Source of the DNA: a virus
IMG/VR virus record: IMGVR_UViG_3300044618_002870
Location: 1 to 24,878 of that record
Length of the DNA stretch: 24,878 nt
Reading direction: 5' to 3' (one strand)
Below, piece by piece: positions 1 through 8,411 of this stretch (its first letter is position 1; each line of letters starts with the position of its first letter). A program made the translations under genes and the position numbers. The notes beneath the pieces were generated by a model. That model made no database searches. It saw only the letters and a list, made by a program, of their open reading frames with translations, and had not been told where the DNA came from.

Positions 1-1
1 C

Positions 2-784
2 AGCACCAGCACAACCACAGGTGCTTTAAAGGTAGCCGGTGGTGTTGGAATTGTGGGAAACCTCAATGTTGGTGGTAACGTTACTGGTGCCACATTTAAC
101 AATTTAAATTTAAGTTTAGGCAATGCTGCTGTTGCTACTAATATTGCTGTTGGATACCAAGCACTCAATGTGAATACTACTGGATTACAAAATACTGCCA
201 TCGGGTGGGGTACTTTACCTGGTGTAACCACTGGAGTAAACAATACTGCTTTGGGTTATAATACTGGCGCGGGTATTGAAACCGGTGATAATAATACTAT
301 TATTGGTGCCAACGTAACAGGATTAGGTGCAACTCTATCAAACACAATTATTATTGCAGATGGTGATGGAGTACAGAGAATTTATGTGAATTCTGACGGT
401 GAAGTTCTGGTTGGCGGCACAACAGATCAAGGTGCTTATAATTTACAATGCAACGGTACTGGTGTTTGGGGTGCAGGTGCATATGTGAACGGGTCAGATC
501 TGAGATTGAAGACCAATGTAAACAGTTTAGATAACAGTCTGGATCTGATACAACGACTGAGACCAGTTTCATTTAACTATGTTCCAGAATACAACAAAAG
601 TCAAAACATTCATGTTGGCTTTATAGCACAGGAAGTCAAAGAAGTATTGAAAGATCAGGTTTATGTTGATGACGTAGTTCAACAAGGACATGAATATCTT
701 GGTATGGCGTATCAGAGTTTGATACCATTGCTGGTCAAAGCCATACAGGAATTAACAGAAGAAGTTAACCGATTGAAGAAATAA
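2..784 (+). CDS. Tail fibre/spike protein, 3' part, with C-terminal S74 intramolecular chaperone
   Basis: The frame is open from the left window edge, so the gene starts upstream; a GTG at 53 is only an internal candidate. The visible 260 residues begin with Ser/Thr/Gly-rich repeats, then repeated N-T-A-I-G / N-T-A-L-G / N-T-I-I-G units typical of trimeric beta-helix fibre shafts (about 120-345). The C-terminal part (about 491-760) has the hallmarks of the Peptidase_S74 (endosialidase-type) chaperone: GSDLRLKTN, with the expected catalytic Ser at 494-496 and Lys at 509-511, followed by LRPVSFNY and GFIAQEV. In this family the domain folds the trimer and then cleaves itself off just before the Ser. 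The last 25 residues look like a coiled coil. Stop is TAA. Family assignment is firm; which fibre it is cannot be said. Confidence 0.85.
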   Translation, partial: STSTTTGALKVAGGVGIVGNLNVGGNVTGATFNNLNLSLGNAAVATNIAVGYQALNVNTTGLQNTAIGWGTLPGVTTGVNNTALGYNTGAGIETGDNNTIIGANVTGLGATLSNTIIIADGDGVQRIYVNSDGEVLVGGTTDQGAYNLQCNGTGVWGAGAYVNGSDLRLKTNVNSLDNSLDLIQRLRPVSFNYVPEYNKSQNIHVGFIAQEVKEVLKDQVYVDDVVQQGHEYLGMAYQSLIPLLVKAIQELTEEVNRLKK

Positions 785-814
785 CGGTGCATCTATCAAA
801 CTGCTCTCACAAAC

Positions 815-822
815 AATAAATA
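815..822 (+). promoter_or_regulatory. Possible T4-type late promoter
   Basis: AATAAATA fits the late-promoter consensus of T4-like phages (NATAAATA/TATAAATA, read by the gp55-type sigma factor). It lies 39 nt upstream of the ATG at 862, in the only gap before a virion gene, which is where a late promoter is expected. The motif is short and AT-rich, so chance occurrence is possible. Confidence 0.45.
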
Positions 823-861
823 CAAATTGACGACATTGTGTAATTTGTATAGGAGAATTTT

Positions 862-3800
862 ATGGCTGCACCTCAATGGATCACTAACGCAGGAAGTTTG
901 GGAACTGCTGTTGAACTCAAACCCTATGAACTTGAACTGCAAGTGTCCACTGGAAACAGTCGCGCAGAATTTCAGATTGTGAGTGGCGGATTGCCACCCG
1001 GATTGATCTTAACGCCTTCTGGAAACATCAAAGGGTATCCCAGTGGGAAACTCAGCGGAGTTCCGCTGGATGTAAACGAAGAAACAGTGTTTACGTTTGT
1101 GATTCGCTGCATCAATGATCTGGGAGAACTCAGCGACAGAACTTTTAGTATCATAGTCACTGGTGAAGATCCACCAGAGCCCAGAACAGCACCTTACTCC
1201 AATCGAAATCTGGGAACATTTGCTGACGGCACCTGGGTAGAGGTTGATGTAACCGCACTGGATCGTGATCCTGGTGATACACTAACTTATCGTGTTGTGG
1301 GCGGTAGATTGCCTTTGGGACTGGAACTCAGTTCCACTGGCAGAATCACTGGGTATGCTGAGCCAGTGACTGAACCCAGCGTTACTTATAATTTTGATAT
1401 AAACATCACTGATGGCAAAATTCCAGTTATTGCCACCTACAACATTATTATCGTACAAAGTGATCTGCTCACCAGCGATACTGTTGAAATCTACACCGAC
1501 AGCAGCTTGAGTGATAGCAGTATTTCATTTCGAGCGCCAGTATTGTTGGATCGTGGCACAGCTATAGACACAGTGTTGGATGAAAATTATTTTTACTATA
1601 GATTTTCTGCCAGAGATTTTGACGGCGATGATATTGGTTTTGAAATTTTGCCCATTGTGAGAAGGCCCACTGTGGTAAGTTCAGTGGTTGACCCGGTTCT
1701 GACTCAGGATGACGAGATCAGCATAGATGGGAAATCTGTGGTGCTCACTGGAACCACTGTGGTGGATCTGGCTGCTGACATCAATCGAGCAATCGTGCCT
1801 GGTGTTAGTGCCGAAGTCAATAACGGGCGTTTGCTGATTTACACTGAAAACCCCAGTATTGTGTTAGTGGAAGTCAGTGGCACACTATTACAAACTTTGG
1901 GTTTTTTAACTCCTCCAACCATTGAATATACTGCTAGTAGAAACCCTGATGACACTGATGGTGATTTGATCACGCAGGATCTGGACGAAGTTCTTCCGGA
2001 AGATTTAGCAATCAACACAGACACTGGATGGTTATACGGTTATCTGAAACCCATATCACAGGGCGAAAAAGTCTATAACTTTTGGGTCAGAGTATACAAA
2101 AAGAAACACGAAGCCAGTGAAATCGCCATCCAGACTGACTATGCAACTACTCTGCCGTTTAGTATTGTAAACAACCAAACACAGGCTGTTCTGGATAATC
2201 TGGGGCTAGATGTTCCTTACACCAATTTTGTTGATAAAACCATTGTGTTTTTTCAACAAGAAAACATGTCAGCGACTTATGATGGTTTAGACGGAACCAC
2301 TTATACCACAGATCCCAGTACCGTTGAAGCAGACGGGTGGTTTGATGAGACCAGCACAATTATTCCAGGGTGGACTGAGAGTTCATCTAGTACCAGCAGT
2401 TCAATTCAGAATAAACGAGCTGGTTTGTGGAAATTTGTGGAATCAGTTACTCCTGGTTATTATGTGCTGGAGTTTGTTCAAGAGATTCAGCAGGGAAGCA
2501 TTGTGTATGCCAAGAGATTTACTGGTACCAATGCTGATAGTTATTCCGAGCCCAGTGTAAAAAGATTGTATCAGACCGGAAGCAACTGGGACCCCACTGC
2601 TGTGGTGCAATCTAACAGTGTGACTGATACTATGATTTTGGATAGTGTAGCTGAAATTGTGGTGGGAGCCACAGTGACTGGCAACAACATAACAGGAGGC
2701 ACCACTGTACTCAGTATCAATAATACATTATCCACTGTGACACTGAGTGCAGCGCCCACTGGGTCTGGAGTATATGCCGGCGACACCCTGACTTTCTCCA
2801 GTAATCAAACGGTGCCAACATTTACAGAATATCATTTGGTGAACCCATCTAGTACATTGTGGGAAAAGCAGATTACTATAAGCAGCAGCGCCAACTATTT
2901 GCTCAACTGGGTTACTGATACTGATTTGGGTGATATCATGAGCGGTGTTCCTTGTAAATTTCGCGTGGAGGCTGTGAATCAGGGCGGAAGCAAAGTAAAA
3001 TATCGGTTTGTGTCAAAAAACTTCAAAACAGTGCTGGGCAATTTCACACAATCTGAATATATCAGACTGGACAGCGTGGATAATTTGGCGCTCAATATGA
3101 CTGTGAGTGGAGAAGGCATAGTGGGCTATCCCTTGGTGCTAGAGATCAATGAGTCAAACAGCACAGTGAGACTGAGCTCTGCACAAACCATAAGTAACAA
3201 TACTACACTGGGATTTGACGGCACAGATATTCCACGTGGTTTGAGGATTTCTGAAAACGGAGAAATTGAAGGCCGAATCAGTCATCAGCATTTTGTTCTC
3301 AATGATAGAACTACCTTTGACGTATCCACTGGAGAGACCACTTTTGATAGAACCTATACCGTGAATGTTGTGGCTGAAACATATTTGAATGATCCTATTC
3401 AAAGACTCATAAGCAGCACCAAAACTTTCACATTCCGTGTTCTGGATTATAAAACACGACCCAGTAGCAACTTTTATCTGGAATTTGCTCTCAACGAGCG
3501 TGATCGTAATGAAATCTCCAGAGCTATATACAACGACCTGATAATACCAGATGAAAACGTATATCGTCCAGATGATCATTGGTTTGGAAGACAGAACAGA
3601 TATCGCATGTTGGTGGGGTATGGATTGGACACTGCCAAAGATGCTGAAGTAATTAGTGCCATAGCTGCATATCATTATAACAAAAGATATGTTTTTCGTG
3701 AACTTCGATGGGCACAGAGTTTGGATTCAAACGGCAATGTAGAATACGAAGTTATCTATGTAGACCCACTGGACAATCTCACTACCAGTACTGGTAACAC

Positions 3801-5493
3801 CATAACTGGTACCGTGGATGTTAGAAGCCTAAACATACCGATTACAACTGATACAGCTCTGGATAGCACAGATACCGAACTACTGGATGTGAGTCAGGAT
3901 AGACTGTTGGATCTTTACCCTGCCAGCTTGCCCAACATGCAACGCAGATTTAGAACAGTGTTGACTCCCAACAATCGTAAATTTTTGCCCAGCTGGATGA
4001 CCAGCAGACAACCTAATAATAGATATTTGAACTATGTTCAGGCTGTTCCCCTGGTATATCTCAAACCCGGCACAGGAAAACTGGCCTTGTATAAACTACA
4101 GCAGGTACTAAAAGTCAATACTGTTAGTGCAGTAACTGACCGTTATGCTTGGGACGACGGATTGGCTCTAAACTATGATAAAGATCTGGATCAGTTCAAA
4201 GACAATCAACCCACTACTTGGGATCAAATAATAATAGATGACAATGTGCCAATTCGTATTGTGGGAGAAGTGGACTTTGCTGTGGATTCACCATTCTGCC
4301 AGATCAATGGAAAACTGATGCGAGATCTACAAATTGCTGGTGTGGTGGATGGTGCTCGTGGCAGCTTACACAACAAGACTTTGGTATTTTACAAACAGGA
4401 AAATTTTGCTGCTTCGGAAATTGAAGAATTCCCCGACTACGATGGTTGGGGAAGACTCAATCCCAGTTTTGATGAAACTGAACTGGTGACTTTGATTGCG
4501 TCCACGACTTCAAACACCGTTATTACTGTGGATAGCGTGGACAGAATTCGTGAAGGAATGACTGCACAAGGCACTGGCATAATCGGAGCACCAGTAGTAA
4601 CTGCTGTTGATACGGTTCTCAACACTGTTACACTGAGTGTTGTGCAAACACTGGACGTTGGGCAAACACTGGACGTTGGAACGCAGGTCAGTTTTGTGGA
4701 TCTGTACGGTGACAATTACGAAACCTATCGAATAATTCCGGGATACACTGAACTTACCAAAACACAAACAGTTACCGCGGTGGTAACTGGAAATACTGTC
4801 GCAAGTCAAACAGTGATATTGGATTCTGTATATTTGATCACAGTGGGTCAAACAGTGAGTGGTGGTACTATCGCAGGATCGCCCACTGTGACTTCCATAG
4901 ATGCCGTAACCCGAGCTGTCACACTCAATAGTGTACAAACATTAAATGACGGTGATACACTGACATTTACTACACCAGGAGCATACACAGTATGGAGCAG
5001 CGGTTCATCTTATACTCAGGGAGACATAGTGAGCTACAACGGAGCATATTATGTTTGTGTCTACGCACACAGCGCAGAACCCTCTTTCCCGGCAGATTAT
5101 TTTGTGCTGTTGGACACTCCACAAGATCAGTATCAGCGAGCTGGTATCTGGAGAATGCTGGAAAATGAATCAGGCATTATCACTTTGAGGTTTGAACAGT
5201 CACTTGGTTACACTGGCGAAACATTTGACAGTGTGATTGTGCGCTCTGGTGTTCGCCACGGCGGGCAGGTTGTGAGTTTGGTGGATCCAGCAACACTGGG
5301 GATTGGTTATTCGGTGCCGGGTTTCATCAATCGTGACTCACAGATGAACGCGGCAGATGGCACAGTTTTTGATAACAGAACCACAGAATTCTTTGATCAG
5401 AACACAGATACATACCTGGAAACAGATCAAGGCACTAAATACATTAAGTTCATTCACAGCACTATCATAGATAGAGGAATAGTAGATGTCTAG
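862..5493 (+). CDS. Giant multidomain tail-surface (adhesin-like) structural protein, 1543 aa
   Basis: Start ATG has AGGAG at 852-856. The protein is built from beta-sandwich modules. Four putative-Ig (He_PIG-like) signatures of the form LPxGLxLxxxGxIxGxP occur near residues 44 (LPPGLILTPSGNIKGYP), 150 (LPLGLELSSTGRITGY), 378 (LPEDLAINTDTGWLYGY) and 790 (IPRGLRISENGEIEG). A ~60-residue repeat centred on LDSVxxIxxGxxVxG occurs four times (about residues 587-648, 730-785, 1210-1278, 1305-1370). Residues ~1378-1418 resemble a CBM5/12 chitin-binding-type fold (W-x8-Y-x2-G-x-x-V-x-Y-x-G-x-x-Y). Two larger modules sharing KT(I/L)VF(F/Y)xQEN, DGW, IIPG(W/Y)TE and RAG(L/I)W are duplicated. No signal peptide. 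Likely a virion surface, baseplate or fibre-network protein for host binding; exact position unknown. Stop is TAG, overlapping the next gene. Confidence 0.75.
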   Translation: MAAPQWITNAGSLGTAVELKPYELELQVSTGNSRAEFQIVSGGLPPGLILTPSGNIKGYPSGKLSGVPLDVNEETVFTFVIRCINDLGELSDRTFSIIVTGEDPPEPRTAPYSNRNLGTFADGTWVEVDVTALDRDPGDTLTYRVVGGRLPLGLELSSTGRITGYAEPVTEPSVTYNFDINITDGKIPVIATYNIIIVQSDLLTSDTVEIYTDSSLSDSSISFRAPVLLDRGTAIDTVLDENYFYYRFSARDFDGDDIGFEILPIVRRPTVVSSVVDPVLTQDDEISIDGKSVVLTGTTVVDLAADINRAIVPGVSAEVNNGRLLIYTENPSIVLVEVSGTLLQTLGFLTPPTIEYTASRNPDDTDGDLITQDLDEVLPEDLAINTDTGWLYGYLKPISQGEKVYNFWVRVYKKKHEASEIAIQTDYATTLPFSIVNNQTQAVLDNLGLDVPYTNFVDKTIVFFQQENMSATYDGLDGTTYTTDPSTVEADGWFDETSTIIPGWTESSSSTSSSIQNKRAGLWKFVESVTPGYYVLEFVQEIQQGSIVYAKRFTGTNADSYSEPSVKRLYQTGSNWDPTAVVQSNSVTDTMILDSVAEIVVGATVTGNNITGGTTVLSINNTLSTVTLSAAPTGSGVYAGDTLTFSSNQTVPTFTEYHLVNPSSTLWEKQITISSSANYLLNWVTDTDLGDIMSGVPCKFRVEAVNQGGSKVKYRFVSKNFKTVLGNFTQSEYIRLDSVDNLALNMTVSGEGIVGYPLVLEINESNSTVRLSSAQTISNNTTLGFDGTDIPRGLRISENGEIEGRISHQHFVLNDRTTFDVSTGETTFDRTYTVNVVAETYLNDPIQRLISSTKTFTFRVLDYKTRPSSNFYLEFALNERDRNEISRAIYNDLIIPDENVYRPDDHWFGRQNRYRMLVGYGLDTAKDAEVISAIAAYHYNKRYVFRELRWAQSLDSNGNVEYEVIYVDPLDNLTTSTGNTITGTVDVRSLNIPITTDTALDSTDTELLDVSQDRLLDLYPASLPNMQRRFRTVLTPNNRKFLPSWMTSRQPNNRYLNYVQAVPLVYLKPGTGKLALYKLQQVLKVNTVSAVTDRYAWDDGLALNYDKDLDQFKDNQPTTWDQIIIDDNVPIRIVGEVDFAVDSPFCQINGKLMRDLQIAGVVDGARGSLHNKTLVFYKQENFAASEIEEFPDYDGWGRLNPSFDETELVTLIASTTSNTVITVDSVDRIREGMTAQGTGIIGAPVVTAVDTVLNTVTLSVVQTLDVGQTLDVGTQVSFVDLYGDNYETYRIIPGYTELTKTQTVTAVVTGNTVASQTVILDSVYLITVGQTVSGGTIAGSPTVTSIDAVTRAVTLNSVQTLNDGDTLTFTTPGAYTVWSSGSSYTQGDIVSYNGAYYVCVYAHSAEPSFPADYFVLLDTPQDQYQRAGIWRMLENESGIITLRFEQSLGYTGETFDSVIVRSGVRHGGQVVSLVDPATLGIGYSVPGFINRDSQMNAADGTVFDNRTTEFFDQNTDTYLETDQGTKYIKFIHSTIIDRGIVDV

Positions 5494-6535
5494 TCAAATC
5501 ACACCCAATAGCATTAATCAGAATTATCCAGTAGCTGGAGTTGATAACAACAGCCAGGGATTCAGAGATAATTTCACCAGTATCAAGAATAATTTTACAG
5601 TAACCGCTCGTGAAATCAATGATCTCATGGACAAAGTGGTGGTAAAAGCTCCGTTAACCTACGGCAGCACACCATCAGCTACTAGCAACAATTTAGCTGA
5701 TGCAATCCTGGAAGGGGCGGTATTTAAAGATTGTAGCTTGACCACTGCTACCAAAGGTACTGTTACTACCGCTGGAACCCTTACTATTGATTATTCTGAT
5801 GGTAGTTTTCAGACTGTGACACTGAGTGGGTCTAGCGTATCCAGCACTTTGGCATTCAGCAACCTACCACCCAGTGGAAAGTACGGCGAACTGAAACTCA
5901 GAGTTAATGTAACAAACGTGACTCACACCATCACCCTGCCAGCGGCTATCTCATTGTACGATCGAGCTCTGTCCAACTATGATCACACCACCCGTGTGAT
6001 CACATTCCCCAGCACTGGTTATTATGATCTGGTTTTTGATACCGCTGATGCTGGCGGCGCCATTGCTGTACGAGAAGTGGATAGCAAACCCAAACCCATT
6101 GTGAAGTATCTGACTGCGAATGCAGTAATAACCGGCAATTCATTTGTGGTGGTGGGAAATTCCACAGTGGGCACATTGTCTTTTACTGCTTTGGCTAATA
6201 AAGTCTACAAGTTTGAAGCAGCTTTGCCCATTATTCATTCCAACGGAAGCACAGACACTCATAGTTTGGCAATGAATTTCAGCGCAGGAACCTGTTACTA
6301 TGTGGTGGAACAACAAGCTGGACCCACTAGTGCATTCACAGCAAACACAGCAATCACTTCAGACAGCACTGGCAGTACAGTCACAACCAGCAGTACCAGT
6401 GCTAAGTTTGTTCGCATTACTGGAACATTTACTCATACTGGTAACGTCACAGTGAGCGTGAGTTCCAAAACCAGTGGCAACACTTTTACTGTGATTCAGG
6501 GCGCAAGTTTAATAGCAACACAATTGGGTTACTAA
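5486..6535 (+). CDS. Phage structural protein with C-terminal jelly-roll-like domain, 349 aa
   Basis: The ATG lies 8 nt inside the end of the preceding gene and is preceded by AGAGGA (5472-5477 area), so translation is probably coupled. The N-terminus (SITPNSINQNYP-like opening, GVDNNSQGFRDNF, about residues 1-45) is of a kind common in T4-like marine phage structural proteins. The middle (about 60-200) is a Thr/Ser-rich beta region. The C-terminal ~145 residues have the pattern of the jelly-roll modules found at the ends of phage tail proteins: a hydrophobic opening strand, LANKVYKFEAALPI, an NFSAGT strand, FVRITGTF and VIQGASLIATQ. Likely a minor tail or decoration protein acting with the giant protein upstream. 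Function inferred from context and composition only. Confidence 0.6.
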   Translation: MSSQITPNSINQNYPVAGVDNNSQGFRDNFTSIKNNFTVTAREINDLMDKVVVKAPLTYGSTPSATSNNLADAILEGAVFKDCSLTTATKGTVTTAGTLTIDYSDGSFQTVTLSGSSVSSTLAFSNLPPSGKYGELKLRVNVTNVTHTITLPAAISLYDRALSNYDHTTRVITFPSTGYYDLVFDTADAGGAIAVREVDSKPKPIVKYLTANAVITGNSFVVVGNSTVGTLSFTALANKVYKFEAALPIIHSNGSTDTHSLAMNFSAGTCYYVVEQQAGPTSAFTANTAITSDSTGSTVTTSSTSAKFVRITGTFTHTGNVTVSVSSKTSGNTFTVIQGASLIATQLGY

Positions 6536-6564
6536 TTGAATATTTCTGGGATCTGTGTTATGCT
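6536..6564 (+). promoter_or_regulatory. Sigma70-type promoter for the MazG-like gene
   Basis: TTGAAT (6536-6541), 17-nt spacer, TATGCT (6559-6564). The expected transcription start lies only a few bases before the ATG at 6579, and no Shine-Dalgarno is visible, so the message would be nearly leaderless. Starts right after the stop codon of the structural block, marking a transcription unit boundary. Confidence 0.5.
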
Positions 6565-6578
6565 GAGTAAATACACAT

Positions 6579-6980
6579 ATGAACGTAGATCTCAACGCTT
6601 ACAAACAATTTGTAGATGGGGTTACCAGTAACCCCAGTAAGAACCAGGACCACTTGGATGATGTAATGGCCGCACACGCCAGCAATTTTAATGTCCCCCG
6701 CCTGCTCACTGCTGGAATTGGTCTTAGCAGCGAAACTGGCGAATTCAATGAAATACTAAAGAAAGTGATGTTTCAGGGCAAATCATTTAACCCTGAAACT
6801 CATTTTCATCTTATGAGAGAATTGGGAGACATCATGTGGTACTGGATTCAAGCCTGTATTGCATTGGGTCTGGACCCCAATCAGGTGATTGCAGAAAATG
6901 TCAACAAACTTCAGTCCAGATATCCTGGTGGTAAATTTAATGTTTACTACAGTGAAAACAGAAAGGCGGGGGACCTTTAA
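6579..6980 (+). CDS. mazG: MazG-like nucleotide pyrophosphohydrolase
   Basis: This 133-aa protein has the all-alpha NTP pyrophosphohydrolase signature: SSETGEFNEILKK with E52, E55 and E58, and ELGDIMWYW with E81 and D84. These are the EExxE...ExxD residues that bind Mg2+ in MazG and dUTPase-2 families. The family hydrolyses (d)NTPs to (d)NMP and PPi; phage MazG proteins have been linked to altering host nucleotide pools and possibly ppGpp levels. The length fits a single-domain phage MazG. There is no Shine-Dalgarno before the ATG, but a promoter lies just upstream. The TAA stop shares one base with the ATG of the next gene. Substrate cannot be told from sequence. Confidence 0.8.
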   Translation: MNVDLNAYKQFVDGVTSNPSKNQDHLDDVMAAHASNFNVPRLLTAGIGLSSETGEFNEILKKVMFQGKSFNPETHFHLMRELGDIMWYWIQACIALGLDPNQVIAENVNKLQSRYPGGKFNVYYSENRKAGDL

Positions 6981-7204
6981 TGCACCCTTTGCTCCAGGAT
7001 CTCACTACTCTCACTGATCAGGAGTTGCAGGAACGTATCTCCAAAATAAATATGGTATTGCGTGGTAATGGAAATGGTAGTGTTGTTCAACAAGCTATCA
7101 TGATTCGTGAATCGTTGGCAGCAGAACAGATTCGACGCAATCAGGCGTTGTTAGAAAAACTCAGCAAAAATCAAAAGATATCAGATGTGATTGATATCAG
7201 TTAG
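6980..7204 (+). CDS. Small conserved-type phage protein, 74 aa, unknown function
   Basis: Starts at an ATG that shares its A with the TAA of the MazG-like gene (TAATG), so expression is probably by translational coupling. The protein is predicted helical and charged, with LTDQELQERISKINMVLRG and a Q/E/R-rich stretch (residues ~40-65) that could form a short coiled coil. I do not recognise a functional motif; small proteins of this composition are common in T4-like phages. Unusually, its TAG stop (7202-7204) is followed by three sense codons in the same frame leading directly into the ATG of the next gene at 7214, so amber readthrough would fuse the two. Confidence 0.65.
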   Translation: MHPLLQDLTTLTDQELQERISKINMVLRGNGNGSVVQQAIMIRESLAAEQIRRNQALLEKLSKNQKISDVIDIS

Positions 7205-7213
7205 GAATCTATT

Positions 7214-7894
7214 ATGAATGTAAAATTGGATTGGCACAGTGATTTTTTGGGAATATGTGCTTATGATGATAAAATTTTCCCCAATCATTTTTCAGTAGAT
7301 TTACACATGGTGACCAAAAGCGAAAATGCACGCCATCAAAATATTGCTTTCGAACGAATGAAAGTGATTGTGAATGAACTTTTTGCTCACAGTATTTTCA
7401 TAAGTCATAATAATCCCCTGATGCAAAAACTCACTGATATCTACCCAGAAAAAATGGTAGTGCTTCCAGAAGAAGCCTATGATCAGGTGATTGGCATTGC
7501 TCTGTACTGCAAAATCAATGCAGCTCTGGAAGATGCTATTACCTGTAACAAAGTAAGAATCAGTAGTAAATTTGGTGACCAGGTTTGGTATGAATTTGAA
7601 GCCGGCGACGCTATGGGTCCTTTTGCCAAAGGAACCAAATTAAAGGGTCGACGTAAAAATCGAATCCCCTGGTGGCATCGCAGTGATCTTATGACATTTG
7701 ATGCAGTGGGTGACATCACTGTGACTACCTGGGAAGATCTAGAACTGGGTTGGGAGGAAACTGCTGAAACTGAAGAAACTTATGAATTTATTCCAGATCG
7801 TGCAGCAGAAGTAATAGATATCAAGAAGGGTCGGAAATCTCCCAAATTTAATGCTGAAGTTTTCAATGGCGGAAAACAGACTGATGAAGATTAA
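7214..7894 (+). CDS. Hypothetical phage protein, 226 aa
   Basis: The ATG follows the upstream stop by 9 nt, with AGGAA at 7203-7207 as a weak ribosome site. The protein starts with a beta-rich segment (LDWHSDFLGICAYDD), has a helical middle (about residues 45-125), then a basic patch KGTKLKGRRKNRIPWWHR (about 139-158) and an acidic tail rich in Glu (about 178-195). I see no catalytic motif. The gene is in the same frame as the 74-aa gene before it, separated by a single TAG. Its end overlaps the likely start of the next gene by 11 nt. Position among small early-type genes suggests a non-structural role, but this is not shown. Confidence 0.65.
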   Translation: MNVKLDWHSDFLGICAYDDKIFPNHFSVDLHMVTKSENARHQNIAFERMKVIVNELFAHSIFISHNNPLMQKLTDIYPEKMVVLPEEAYDQVIGIALYCKINAALEDAITCNKVRISSKFGDQVWYEFEAGDAMGPFAKGTKLKGRRKNRIPWWHRSDLMTFDAVGDITVTTWEDLELGWEETAETEETYEFIPDRAAEVIDIKKGRKSPKFNAEVFNGGKQTDED

Positions 7895-8393
7895 TGCGTG
7901 TGGCCAAGTGGGTTGGTCTCAGGCTGAACTGCTGGATTTAATCCGTACAGATCCCAACAAGGATTTGTCTGGAGTTTTTGTACTGGATCCACTCAAACAC
8001 AATTTGGGTGTCACTGACACATATAGTGATTTAAACATCGTACATGCTTGGTTGGAGACTGCTGATCCCGCTGACATGCACGAAAAAATGCAATCAAACT
8101 GGCAGATGCCCACGGAGTTCCAACAACTGGACATTGCTGAACTTTTGCTCAGTAGGTGCAATGACCAGGCAGAGCTCCAGCGCATGGGGCAGGAACTGCT
8201 GCTTTATTTAGATTATGGTCTACTGGATCTGTTGAGGTACCTTCATTACATGGTCACAGTGTTTCAACAACACGATATTGTGATGGGAGTAGGACGCGGT
8301 AGCAGTGTAGCCAGCTTCGCACTTTACAAAATAGGAGTACATCAGATCAACAGTTTGTATTGGGATCTGGATATCGCAGAATTTCTTAAATAA
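7884..8393 (+). CDS. DnaE-motif protein (fragment-like match to DNA polymerase III alpha)
   Basis: I chose the ATG at 7884 (MKINACGQVG), preceded by GGAAA and overlapping the previous stop by 11 nt; in-frame ATGs at 7851 and 7866 are alternatives. The 169-aa product is mostly helical. Its C-terminal 40 residues read VMGVGRGSSVASFALYKIG followed by a VHQINSLYWDLDIAEFLK-type ending. This closely parallels the bacterial DnaE segment GPGRGSAAGSLVAY...DPLxxxLLFERFLN in the Pol III alpha palm. The acidic catalytic motifs of DnaE, which lie beyond this segment, are absent, so it is unlikely to be a polymerase. It could be a decoy, regulator, or a repurposed nucleotide-binding fragment. Recognition of the motif is confident; function is not. 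Confidence 0.6.
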   Translation: MKINACGQVGWSQAELLDLIRTDPNKDLSGVFVLDPLKHNLGVTDTYSDLNIVHAWLETADPADMHEKMQSNWQMPTEFQQLDIAELLLSRCNDQAELQRMGQELLLYLDYGLLDLLRYLHYMVTVFQQHDIVMGVGRGSSVASFALYKIGVHQINSLYWDLDIAEFLK

Positions 8394-8411
8394 AAACACA
8401 AAGGAAAAACT

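Noticed and set aside
3154-3675. Minus-strand ORF of 173 aa within the giant tail gene
   Set aside because: No ribosome site or recognisable protein pattern; it overlies real He_PIG-type coding sequence.
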